This document shows, one piece after another, positions 32,801 to 43,781 of a stretch of 64,000 bases of DNA. The stretch is taken from contig VLTN01000031.1 in assembly GCA_008330645.1 (NCBI GenBank), positions 359,729-423,728 of the forward strand. Direction: 5' to 3'. Each line of letters starts with the position of its first letter. Positions within the stretch are counted from its first letter, which is position 1. The stretch comes from Cafeteria roenbergensis (lineage: Eukaryota > Sar > Bigyra > Bicosoecida > Cafeteriaceae). The position numbers and the translations under genes are program-made. A model generated the notes under the pieces. The model did not search any database, was not told the DNA's origin, and was given only the letters and a program-made list of their open reading frames with translations.

Positions 32801-35800
32801 GGTGTCGGTCACGGACGTGAACGACATCACCATCACCTCGGTCAAGTCGCCGAGGGGGCCGATGCTCACGCCGGGCGGGGAGCCGGTCGTGATCCAGGGC
32901 ACAAACCTGGGGTTCGCTCACGCGATGCCTGCCGGCCTCCAGCCCCAGCTCCACGTCCAGTACGGGTGCGAGCCCCGCCAGCGGGAGGGAGACCCCTCCT
33001 CCCCCGCCTCCGGCCCTTGGGTGCCCGCCACGGTCGGCCCAGACCCGTTCGATTCCGCGTGCCGGTTTACCGCTCGCAGCTGCAGCATCACCACGCCAGG
33101 CTCGGAGATTACGTGCTTGAGCGACGAGGGCGCGGGCCGCAGGCACCGCTGGCGGGTCACCGTCACCTGGGCGGCGGGCGGCGGCCAGCCCATGAGCCGG
33201 CACTCCAACCCCTCCGCGGAGTCTGAGGACTTTCCCCAGTCGACCAGCTACGCGCCCCCCGTCGTGAGGGCTGTGGCCTTGGCCGACCCGGGCGGGCTGC
33301 GCACCGTGGGCGGCGGCCTGGTGCGCATTCAGGGGCGCAACCTTGGGCCCGCCGGGTCCGCGGCAGCCGGGTCCATGTCCGCGCGCATCGCTCCCGGCCC
33401 CATGGCAGCGGCCGTGGGCGCGGTGGCCCGCACGATCACTGTGGCGCCGCTCCCCTTTGAGGGCAGCACCAGCGCTGCCACGGGCATGAGCGGCTGCCGA
33501 GTCCTCAGCCACACCGAGGCCGAGTGCCGCGCCGGCGCGGGCGTCGGCACCGGGTACTTCTGGGTCCTCTCTGTCGAGGGCCAGGCTTCCGAGACGCGCG
33601 CCCAGTACGAGGCAGCGCTGCAGGGGCTCGCCCCCGACGACCGCGCTCCTGTCAGCGCCATGCTCGTCGACTACCGCCCGCCCACCGTGGGGTTCCTCAG
33701 CCCCGCAGCCTCGCAGCAGAGCGGCGGCGGGTTTGCTGCGAACCTCTCTTCGCTCACCACTCGCGGCGGCTCCAGGCTTCTTGAGATCACCGGCGAGGAC
33801 TTCGGCCCCGCGCCGCCCATGGCGCCCGCCGGCGTGAGCCCCATTCCCTCCAGCGGCGGCGTGGATCCCCTGCTCGCGCCCCTGGCCACGATGGTGGGGG
33901 ACCGCTTCGAGGTGACGGTGACCTGCGCTGTGGCGCCGCAGCTGGAAGAGGCCGGTGGCCCCGGCAGGCACACCAAGCTGCTCTGTGACGTGCCCCCCGG
34001 CGTCGGTCGCAGCTTCCGCTGGTGCGTCGTCATCGGCGGCCAGCTCTCCAATGCCTCCACCGAGATGACTCACTATCGCGCTCCTGACGTTTCGCGCGTC
34101 TTTGGCACGGGCGCCATCGCCTCTCCCACCAGCGGCGGGTCCACCATCCTGATCGAGGGCGACAACCTCGGGCCGCTCACTCTGCCAAGGGGCTTTGCTG
34201 GCGACGAGCTTCTGCCAGTGGACTGGGCGGCGTACGGGCGGCCGCAGCTTCACGCCGGGGGGCGCCTGCCGCCGCCGCCGGAGGCGGCCGTTCCGGGCGA
34301 GTCTCCGCTCGCTGGCTGGATCCGCGCGTCGGGCTGCACCGTGATTACCGCACACACGCTGGTCAAGTGCGTGACTGGCGAGGGCGCGGGGGCCTCCCTC
34401 GCCCTGCAGCTGTCGGTGGGCGGGCAGCGCTCCGAGGTTCGGCCTTCGGCTGTGAGCTACGGCCCGCCGTTCGTCACCCTCACGAGCGGGGAGGCCTCGC
34501 CGGCTGCCCGCACGTCCGGCGGGCAGACGGTGGTCCTCCACGGTGCGAACATGGGACGCGATGCCACCACCCTGGACGTGGTCTCGTACGGCCCCACGGG
34601 CGCGGAGTTCGAGGCCATCGGCTGCGTGGTGCAGGAGCCGCACCGCTCGCTGATGTGCACCACCCCGGAGGGAGCGGGGAAGGACTTGCGGTTTCGAGTG
34701 GTGGTGGCCGGGGTGGAGAGCGCCGCCCCGCGGACGCAGTACGCGCCCCCGCAGCTGGACGGGGTCAGGCTGCTCAACGCCACCGCCCCCGTGCAGGCCG
34801 CGCTGGAGGGGCTGCACACTCGCGGCGGCCAGCGGTTCGAGCTGCACGGCACCAACCTGGGCGCGGCGTGGGTGGCCTCCGGGTTCTCGTACATCGACCG
34901 GGTGGCCTACGGGACGTACGAGCTCCCCGCCGCCATGTGCAACGGGTCCCTGCCGGAGCACGACCGTCTGGAGTGCGTGACGCTGCCCGGCGTCGGCCTG
35001 GGGCACGGCGTGCAGGTCTCGGTCGGAATGCAAGACTCGGGGCCGACGGGCGTCTCCCTCTCGTTCCAGGCGCCGGAGCTGCTTGCGGCTGTGCTGCTGC
35101 CACCGGCAAGCAGCGCGACCCCAGCGCCGGACGGGTACGGCCAGCTCGCCGCCTCGAGCCCGCGCACGCACAGCACAGTCCCAACGTCTGGCGGCGCAAT
35201 TCGCATCGTCGGCACAAACCTCGGCAGAGCCCTTGACGGCCTGCGCGTGTGGGCGGGAACGGAGCCGGCGACCAAGGCCGCGAGCCCCATCACGTTCGCA
35301 GAGCTGCCTTGTGACAAGGGGGGCGACAGCGGGGGGTCCGTGGAGGTGCCCGCCGAGTGGCTGCCGGCGTTTGAAGCCGCCTTTCCGCGGCCGAGCCAGC
35401 CCTCGCTGCTGGTCCCAGGCGCCGCCTCCTTCCCGGTCACCGCGTTCGCCCGGGGGCTCTACTGTGCCGACGTCCTTCTTCCTGCGGGCGACGGGCGGGG
35501 CCGCGAGCTCTGGGCCGAGGTCGGCGGCCAGTCGAGCCAGCGGCTGACCTACAGCTTCGCCGACCCGTTCGTGCGCGACCTGGTCGTGATCGAGGACCCA
35601 GAGGACTCCGTGAGGCGCGTGGTCGTGCTCAAGGGCGGGGACTTTGGCCTGCCCGCGACGGGCAAAGTCCTGGTCGGCGCTTGCGTGGCCAGCAACGCGA
35701 CGCGCTTCAAGGAGCTCGCGGCGCGGCCTGACGGCGGCAGCGCCCTCATCGAGGACTGGGAAATGGAAGAGGCGGCCCGCGCAAGCATGGCCGCAGAGGA

Positions 35801-38800
35801 ATCCGAGCCGGGCGTGGTTCGCGTGAACTGCGGCGGCGGCGGGGCGTCCTCGCTTCCGGTCGTGACCATGGTGGAGTGCGTCGTCGACGGGGCGGGCACC
35901 GGCGCTGGCGCCACCCTGTGGTCTCACGCTCTGGTGCGCTGCCGCATCCCTCGGGTTCGCCAAATGGACGACGCCAGCGGCGGAGCGGAGGCCGGGCCGC
36001 TCCGGCAGGGCGTGGTGGTGGCGGTGGCAGGGGTGGACCGGCGGCCCACCCGGGCGCATGTGTACACGGAGTCGTCGCCCGTCGTGACCCAGCACTCCCC
36101 CACGCAGTCCCCGTCGGCTGGCGGCGGCGAGATGAGCGTGGAAGGCGAGTTCCTCTCCGGCTGGCCGAACCGCGCCGCCGTCGGCGTCGACATCCGCAAC
36201 GACTCTCTGGCCTTCCTGAGCGACCCTGCCAGTCCGGCCGCGTGGGCCGCCTGTCCCGTGGTCCCGGGGACCTACCGCGAGCTGCGCGACGACGGCGAGG
36301 AGTGCGACGTCGCCACGAGCGAGGCCGGCCTCTGCGTGCCGCGGACCCGCCAGAGGGCCCGGCTGCGGTGCATCGTGCCGCCTGGCGTGGGCTCGTCGGC
36401 AACGGCCGCCATGCGCCTGCGCCGCTTCGAGCAGACCAGCGAGGAGGCCGCCTTCGCCTACGCGCCCCCCTCCGCCGTGCGCTTGCTTGGCCGGCCAGCC
36501 ACCGCTGCGGGCGGCTGGGCCACTGCCGGCGGGCCCCGCGTGCACCTGGAGGGCTCCGACTTTGGCGTGACGCCCGTGGTGCAGATGACGTCGTTCTTGA
36601 CCGGCGGGTGGGTTGCGGTCCCCGCGGCTGACGTTTCGCTGGACGACGCGGCGGGCCACACGAAGCTGTCGTTCAGGCTGCCGGAGGGCTCGGGGCGGGC
36701 GAGGGCCGTGCGGGTGGTGGCGGGCGACCAAGCGAGCGATGCGCTGGTGATGTCGTACGACCCTCCCCGGCTCGAGCCGTCCTGCACGGTGCCCCGCACG
36801 CTCTCCGGCGACACGCGCGGCGGCCTGGTTGTCACGCTGTGCGGGCTGAACTTCGGCCCGCGCTCCCTGTCCCTCCTGGCGCCGACCAACGGCACAGCCG
36901 CCGTGCCAGCCAACACGAGCGCTGCGCGCAGCTACGTCCAGGTCGCCGGCGCCATCGTGCCAGCCCTGTCCTGGAACCACACGCACGTGTCCTTTGCCAT
37001 GCCGCCCGGCCAGGGCGTGTCTCTCAGCATCGTGGTGACGGTGGATGGGCAGCGGTCCGACGAGGCGCCGCAGGGGTCGTCCGGCTCCGGCAGCGGCGGC
37101 GGCTCCTCGGTGCCCGACGTCCCTTCGCTGCGGTTCACCTACGAGCAGCCGGAGCTCCACTTCGTGGCCCCGCTCGAGGGGCCCACCTCTGCCGTGGACG
37201 CGACCTCCGGCGAGCGCCAGGTCCTTGAGCTGCAGGGCCGCAACTTCGGCACGGATCCCGTGCTGCGCTTCGGCGGCGCGGAGCTGCCCCTGATCGAGGC
37301 CTCCCACACGCGGGTGCGCGCCTACATCCCGCCCGGGCAGGGCTCCTCCTCTGTGGAGCTGGTGGCGGGAAACCAGACCTTTGCCTCCATCCCGCGCTTC
37401 GTGTACGACAGGCCGCAGGCGACGCTGCTGCTGGCCGCGCTTGCAGGCCGCACCGACGCGTGCGGCCGGCTGGAGGACGTTCGCCTGTGGCGGTCGCGCC
37501 TGGGCGTGCTGCCCGCCTCTGGCGACGGAAGGCGCCTGTGCTGCGCGCCCCAGACCCTCCGCATCGTGGGCCAGTCGTTCGGCGTGCGGGCGCCCACTGT
37601 GGTGATGTCCGCGCCGTCGTCCCTGCCGCTGGCGGCCGCAGCCGCAGCCGGGCTCACGGAGGAGAGTTTGAGCAAGACGGTGTCGCGAACGTGCGCCGAG
37701 GTCGAGAGGGACGTCGACGCCAGCTGGGCAGGCAGAGCCTTCCTCAACGCCACCGGGTGCGTTCCTTACGAGCCCTGCATCCAGAGCCACTCGCACTCGC
37801 AAGTGCTGCTGCGCGCGCCGCCCGGCCAGGGGACGGGCATGTCAGTGACGGTTCTGGTGGACGAGCTGGAGGACGGCGCGGTCGTGGAAGGCCGCACAAG
37901 GCTCAACGCCACTCTGCCGCCGCCCGGCTTCGGGTTCAACCCGCCCGTGATCCAGCAGGTGGAGTCGAGCCCCCTGGACGGCCTGGGCGCCATCGTCACG
38001 ATGCGCGGGCTCAACCTCGGGTTCGACGACGCGCTCTTCCGCACCTTCGCCTACGGGGACGTCGACGCGCCGCTGCCCTACGCGGGCCTTCAGGCGCAGG
38101 CGGCCGCGGAGCGGGCCAGGCGCGAGGCGGAAGGCGCTGCGGCCACCAGCGGCGCCAGCGGATCCGGCGACCGCGCCGCGACCGCGGCCACCAGCGCGCC
38201 CCTAGCCGCGCCGTCCAGGCAGCGCTCTCTGCAGGTGGACGCCGGCGGGGACGCGGGGAGCGGGAGCGGCGGGCCAGCCGCGACGGGGCCGCAGCGGACG
38301 GACGCTGCCCGAAGCGTCCTGTCAGTCCGCGTGTCAGGCCAAGAGTGCGACGCCCTGGACTGGGTGCGGGACACGCAGGCGGGCGACCCCAAGGGGGCCG
38401 CGCCGTACCTCCGCTGCCGCCTGAACAGCGCCCCTGTGGGCAGACACAACCTCAGCGTCACCGTTGCGGGCGTCACCCGCGTTCACCTGGCCGAGGTCGA
38501 GACCCTCGTTGTTAGCCAGTGCTTCGAGGGCGCGTACGGAGCCACGGGGGAGACGTGCCTGCCCTGCCCGACGGGCGCGACGTGCCCAGGGACCCCGGTG
38601 GAGCCGGTTGCGCTTCCCGGCTTCTGGAGAGAGGAGATGCCCCCGAGCGACCCGTTCTTCAAGCAGCTCTGCCCGCCCGCCCGGCAGGACCGGCCCACGT
38701 GCCCCCTGCTGGTGTCGTGCGTACCGGCGTCGGCGTGCCTGCGCAACAACACGTGCGCGCTGGGCTACGAGGGCGAGCGCTGCTCCCAGTGCCTGCGCGG

Positions 38801-41330
38801 GCGGTACTACCGCGTGGACGGCGAGTGCATCGAGTGCCCGCAGAACCCGGAGCTGATCCTGGCCGCGTTCGTCGTCGGGGTGATCTTCGTCTGCATCGGC
38901 GCCTACGAGATGAACCGCCGCCAGCTGAACCTGGGCTGGATCGCCATCGGGCTCGACTACTTCCAGGTGCTCTCGCTCTTCGCGAACGTCAAGGTGAGCT
39001 GGCCGCCCGCGCTCAAGGAGCTGTTCCGCATCCTGTCCGTGTTCAACCTCAACCTGGACCTCACGGCCCCCGAGTGCTGGGCGGAGGGCATCACCTTCAC
39101 GATGCGCTGGTACGCCACCATCGGCATGCCGGTGGTCGCGGCGGCGCTCATCGGGCTTGTGTGGATCTCCAAGGTGCTGTGGACGCGGCTGGTCAAGTGC
39201 CAGAAGCTCGAAACCATGGGCGACGCCTCCGACAGCCTGGCCTCCGCCCTTACGACCATCTACTACGTAAGCTACCTCCTCCTGGCGCGAGCAACCGTGG
39301 ACGTGCTTTCGTGCGCCCCGTCGCACCCGCCCGACCCGCGCGGCCGCGTGTTCATGGAGTCGACCGCCATTCCCTGCTTCGAGGCGGGGGGCGAGCACCT
39401 TGCCATGTTCCCCTTTGCCGTTCTCGCGCTCGTGGTCTACAACGTCGTCATCCCCGCGGTCATTCTGCGCTTCCTCCACTCCCAGCGCGAGCTGGTGAAG
39501 GAGGACCAGTACCTCCGGGCCATGGACACGGGCGACACGCCCTCGACCAACCCCAACGCCCTGCGCATCCGCAAGCGGTGGATGCGCCTTTACTACCTGT
39601 TCAAGCCCAGCTACTGGTGGTTCATCCAGGTCATTTTCGCCCGCAAGCTTGGCCTCGCCTTCGCCGCCCTGGCCTTCCGCTCCGCCCCCTCCTTGCAGCT
39701 CGCAGTGGCGCTCATCGTCACATTCTACTCGTTCGTCCTCACCGTGCGCCTGCGCCCCTACCTCTGCTGGGGGGAGGCCAAGTCCGTCTTGTCGGAGCAC
39801 GAGCGCATGGCTGCGCTGGGCTCCCCCCTGCACTCCAAGATCAACATGACGCTGCGGTCCGTCAGAGCGACGCTGCGCGGCAACGCCATGCGGAACCGCG
39901 GCAACGACCTGTGGCGCAGCGCGGGCGGCAGGAAGGCGCGCGAAGGCAAGGCTGGCAAGGCAGCAGCGGGCGGAGGCGCGGCGGGCGCGCCAGCGGCGTC
40001 TGGCGTTGGGGCCGAACAGGCCCTCCGCGTGCTCAGGCGGCAGAGCCTGCACTCGAACCTGAACACCATGGACAGCGTGCTCATGGCCTGCGCGTCCCTG
40101 GTCACCCTGGGGGGGCTGCTGTACGAGGCGGGCGAGTTCAGCGAGCGCGACGCCTCTGCCGAAACGCTCGCGGTGACCACGCTCATCGCCGTGGTGATGA
40201 TCACGGGCGCGCTGTACTTCCTCGGCGCCGCCGCCGTGGAGCTGCTGGCCGAGGTCCGCCCGGGGACCTGCCTCAAGCCCAAGATTCGCTCCCGCGCCAG
40301 CGCGGTGAGAGGCGGCAAGCTTGCCAAGAAGGCCGGCCAGGCAGCGGTGGCCGACAAGCCGGCTGCACTGAGCGTCGACGAAGCGGCGGGAAGCTCGTCG
40401 GGCGCCCTCGACGGCTCTGACAGCGGGGCGGCCACCGGCTCTGCCGGGCGAGGCGCGGAGCGGTGCGGGTGCCTCGCCAGGTCGCTCGGGCGGCTGCCCT
40501 GCGCTGCGGCCATCCCCGTCGAGGACCCATTCCTGGCGGGCCAGGCGCGCTCTCCGCGCCGCAGCCCCCCAGTTGGATCGCCCGGCCACCCGGCCCGCGG
40601 GCGGCCCGCGTTCACGTTTGGGGGCGGCGGCGCGATGCGCCCGTCGCCGACGGATTCCGCAAAGCCGCTTGTCAGCTCCACATCCGAAGGCGGCTTTGCC
40701 ATGACGAACCCGATGGCGGCGGCCGCGGCGTCTCCGGGCGCCGAGGCAGCCGCCGGCATGGGCCTGTCTGGCGTGGGGGTCAACCCCGTGATGGCCCGGG
40801 CCATGGAGGAACAGCGCCGGGAGGAGGCGGAGCGGCGCGCCGAGCGGACCAAGGACTCGAACCTGGTGGCTGCCAAGCTTCCGAGCGAGCCGCCTGCGCG
40901 GGACGAACTGGAGCTGTGGCTTGAAAAGTTCGAGAAACTCAAGGCGCAAGCCGACGACCTGGGGCAGAGGATCCGCGACGCAACCAAGGAGGGTGCGGTG
41001 GGCGGAGAGATCGCCGCTCTTGTGGCCGCAGGGCGCCACCGCGACAGCAGTGGCGGCTCCTCGGGCCACCAGGAGGCTGCGGCTCTGGCCAGAGCCGCAA
41101 TTGCCCGGAAAAAGCTCGCGCGCGACGTAGGCAGCAGCGTGAGCATGCCGACAGGCGCCAACCCGCTGTTCGCCGCGGCGGGAGCCAAGGCGGCGCTGGG
41201 GCGCCGGCGCACCGGGTCCGGCCCTCGCAGCCGGGGCCGCGGGGCTGCGGCCAACCCGCTCCTTCGTGCCGCATCCACGCGTCGGGCGGCGGCGGCGGCG
41301 GCGGCGACACGCAAGCCGACGGACGCCTGA
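20846..41330 (+). CDS. Giant LamG/cadherin/TIG multi-pass surface protein (~6707 aa)
   Basis: Exon 1 (20846-21008) encodes a signal peptide (MRVLAYVMTYSLIASAVAG) and the start of a LamG domain. Splicing to 21370 restores GSSFTIEAWFM, the LamG core. Modules in order, by approximate residue: LamG 25-210; Cys-rich repeat CGDG...EQCDDG 262-308; LamG-like 525-672 and 995-1215; a segment with CHDRGLRLCDFWSYC and a jelly-roll-like part 1317-1693; three copies of an unrecognised domain 1935-2382; about ten cadherin repeats 2393-3875 (DVNDRP/DRNDPP linkers) interrupted by a PAN/apple-like Cys insert near 3028-3155; about fourteen IPT/TIG domains 3875-5770 (TSGG...GTNLG); a Cys-rich EGF/GCC2-like segment 5770-5882; about eight or nine membrane spans to 6352; and a low-complexity cytosolic tail. 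It is probably an adhesion or sensory receptor with a huge ectodomain; its ligand is unknown. The C-terminal design recurs in the gene at 43782. Confidence 0.82.
21009..21369 (+). other. Intron of the giant surface protein gene
   Basis: Donor G|GTGAGC, acceptor CCCGCAG|CA, and a CTGATGA branch-like motif 10-16 bases upstream of the acceptor. Phase 1. Joining restores an uninterrupted LamG strand (FTIE-AW), strong evidence that the splice is real. Confidence 0.85.
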
Positions 41331-41921
41331 GCTGAACGGACAAGTCTTCCCTGCTTCAGAGCAGACAAGAACTTGGCCGGCACATCCAACAGGCGCACTC
41401 TGTGCGCCCCGAAATGCCCCAGGACGCGCTCGACCGGCGGCCTGGGCGCCAGCAACATCTCAGCCAATGCGTCCATCAAAGCCTGCGGAACCACGAATTG
41501 AAACATGGTGCCTGACTGACGTTTGCATGAGCACTGAAGGTTGCCGCGCAGCTTGCTGCGCGCAACCGACGCCCCTTTGCGAGGCTTGCTGGTTGCGGAC
41601 CTCCTGCTGCCAGCTGCCCGCGCGGGCGATGAGTGATGGGGACACGCCACTGCACCGCGGAACTGACCAACCATGACTGCCAGCTGCCTGCTTGCACGCG
41701 CCCGACCCCCCAAACGAATCACCGCCGAACGCCCGCGAGGCCACCTGGCTGGGCGCAAGAGTTCGCGCGGCGTTGTGCTGCAGGTGCGACAGAACAAGAC
41801 ATTGGCTGCCGGCAGAGCTGGGTTTCAGCATTTCTCGGCGCGCGCCATTTCTCGGCCCGGAGGCACCGGGCGGCGGCTGGGCGGCGGGCATTGCGTGCGG
41901 CCGAGTACCTGCGGCCCCGGT
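41331..41921. other. Intergenic region
   Basis: About 590 bp between two plus-strand genes. The frame of the downstream gene is open back to 41673, but that extension is Arg/Gly-rich without family similarity, so I treat it as 5' UTR. I see nothing else. Confidence 0.45.
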
Positions 41922-43445
41922 ATGGCTGTGGAGGACGCGCCTCCGGGCCGAGGGCGCAGGCCCGCCCAGCGCGCCCGCAGGGAAGAGCAGGCCACTGCTG
42001 GCTTGACGCCCGCCGCGCTGGGCCTGCTTGCCGTGCTGCTCCTCCTGGCCGCGGGAGTCGTTGGTTCCTCGGTGTGGCAGGCGGGGGAGACGGTGCCCGG
42101 GCCGACCAAGGACCTGTACTTTGGAGGCCTCTACAACGACGGGGGCATCAACGCTGGTTCCCAAAGCCCTTGCGGGGAGCCGGGCTCGCTTGTGCCCAGC
42201 GTCCAGCCGCGGGCATCCGGTTCGCCCTGGGACACAGGTTGCGGGGTCCCAGCGTCGCCCTCGCCGTCTCCCTCGTCGGGGCTGCACAGCAGCGGTCCCA
42301 GCGTGACCTCGCCAGACCCGGGCTCCGCGGGGCCTGGCCCGCCCCTCCCTGGCCCCGACGCGCTCCCGCCGGACGCCCCGGAGCCACCCGAGACTCCGCA
42401 AGCAGCAGCGGGCGGCGTCGGCGAGGACGTGCATCCTGACTTTCGCTCGTCCGGGCAGTGGTACCGGCCGGACGCTTCCGGGCCGGACGGCGACCTTCCT
42501 GTGCAGTTCCGGCTGCCTCTGGGGGTCCCAGCGGACGGCGAGCTGGAGGAGGTGCGTGGGAAGATCGAGATCATCTGGAAGGGCCGGATGGGCAACAACC
42601 TCTTCTCCTACATGGTGGGCCGCTGCCTGCACGAACTGCTGGGGTTTGAGCTGACAATGAGCTCCGACCGGGGCCGGCTGACGAAGATGTTCCCCGATGC
42701 AGGTCCCAAGGCTGCGCAGAAGCGGCCGAAAGGGTGGCAGCCACAGGAGAAGGGCGTCGACAAGCTGTTCAAGCGGCAGGCGCGGATGGACGTGTTCGGG
42801 ATTGCGGCGGACCGCCGCCAGCGAACCATCACGATTGATGCCTACGGGCAGCAGGCAAGGTACTGGAAGCACTTCATGGCCGCAGCCCGCCGGTGGTTTG
42901 CGCTTGATGCTGGTGTTCTTGGGGCGGTGCCCACCCCAGCGGCGGACGCAGTGTTTGCGCATGTGCGCCTCGGCGACCTTGTCAGGTTTTCCGCGCAAGC
43001 TGTGGCCAAGGGAGCCCAAGGCCTTGCGCCATTGCCGAGTTGGTACTGGGACGGCGTCCTGCGCCGCCGCTCGGAGGAGGGCTATCCCGCGCCGTCGCCG
43101 CTCGTCGTGGTCGCGGAGGCCAAGGACACCGGCGCTGACAGCCTCAAGTCGTTGCTGGGCGAGCACAAGGGCACTATTCTGTCCCGGAGCATAGAGGAGG
43201 ACTTCGCGACCCTCGTCCTTGCCAACCGCGTGCTGCTTTCGTGCTCCACATTTGGGTGGTGGGCGGCGGCGCTGCGGAGGAAAGCCGAGGTGCGTTTGCC
43301 GCAATTCGGCAACTGCGACCCAGCCTTCCCGATCCCGAACAAGGGCCCGGAGATGGTGGACTACAACCCAGGCATTGACGGGTGGACCTTCCCGGACCCC
43401 TTTGCGTTTGAGAACCGCCCGGCAGGCTTCCGCCGCCACTACTGA
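41922..43445 (+). CDS. GT11-like alpha-1,2-fucosyltransferase, type II membrane protein
   Basis: A 507-residue protein with a short basic cytosolic tail, one membrane anchor (about 28-51, GLLAVLLLLAAGVVG), a Pro/Ser-rich stem to about 200 and a luminal catalytic domain. The domain starts with GRMGNNLFSYMVGR (about 221-234), the GT11 glycine-rich nucleotide-sugar motif (usually GGLGNQMFQYA). It continues with HVRLGD (about 346-351), which matches the GT11/GT10-type HxRRGD motif. SIEEDFATLVLANR precedes SCSTFGWWAA (about 439-448), the family's iisnSTFSWWaA signature. The expected reaction is transfer of fucose from GDP-fucose to a galactose acceptor in the Golgi. The Arg-to-Leu change in HVRLGD is a departure from most members and could affect donor use. 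The gene lies between two large secreted-domain receptor genes in the same orientation; a shared surface role is only suggested. The start at 41922 was chosen because it gives the type II topology. Confidence 0.78.
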   Translation: MAVEDAPPGRGRRPAQRARREEQATAGLTPAALGLLAVLLLLAAGVVGSSVWQAGETVPGPTKDLYFGGLYNDGGINAGSQSPCGEPGSLVPSVQPRASGSPWDTGCGVPASPSPSPSSGLHSSGPSVTSPDPGSAGPGPPLPGPDALPPDAPEPPETPQAAAGGVGEDVHPDFRSSGQWYRPDASGPDGDLPVQFRLPLGVPADGELEEVRGKIEIIWKGRMGNNLFSYMVGRCLHELLGFELTMSSDRGRLTKMFPDAGPKAAQKRPKGWQPQEKGVDKLFKRQARMDVFGIAADRRQRTITIDAYGQQARYWKHFMAAARRWFALDAGVLGAVPTPAADAVFAHVRLGDLVRFSAQAVAKGAQGLAPLPSWYWDGVLRRRSEEGYPAPSPLVVVAEAKDTGADSLKSLLGEHKGTILSRSIEEDFATLVLANRVLLSCSTFGWWAAALRRKAEVRLPQFGNCDPAFPIPNKGPEMVDYNPGIDGWTFPDPFAFENRPAGFRRHY

Positions 43446-43781
43446 GCGCCAAATGTCTTGACCCACAAACGGCGCAAAGCACGCACGCAGAATCGCACCA
43501 ACCCACTCCGTTGCCCCCGCCCAAAAACAAAGCTCGCGCACTGCGGCAGCCGCGGCCGATTCCCCGCGGGATCCAGGCTTCGGGGAGGGGACCGGCCGAG
43601 AATGGCTGTCGGGGAGCCGCGGCGACGTGTCCGTTCTCGAGCTCTCCGCCAAGTTGAACACTGGGCAGAGTTGCGTCGGGCCAGGAACTTTCGGGGCGCG
43701 GTGATTGGCCGGCACTTGCCTGGGCTTGCCCTGATCCCCTTGCCGCATATCTTCGGGCTCGAGGTCGGGGTTGCGGGCACG
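43446..43781. other. Intergenic region
   Basis: 336 bp between same-strand genes. The downstream frame is open upstream of 43782, but the residues there are Arg-rich and precede a clear signal peptide. I see no other feature. Confidence 0.45.

Noticed and set aside
31368-37802. A 2144-residue open frame on the minus strand opposite the giant receptor gene
   Set aside because: High-GC coding DNA leaves antisense frames open. The translation is His/Arg/Gly-rich, with no domain, while the plus frame shows clear cadherin and TIG modules.
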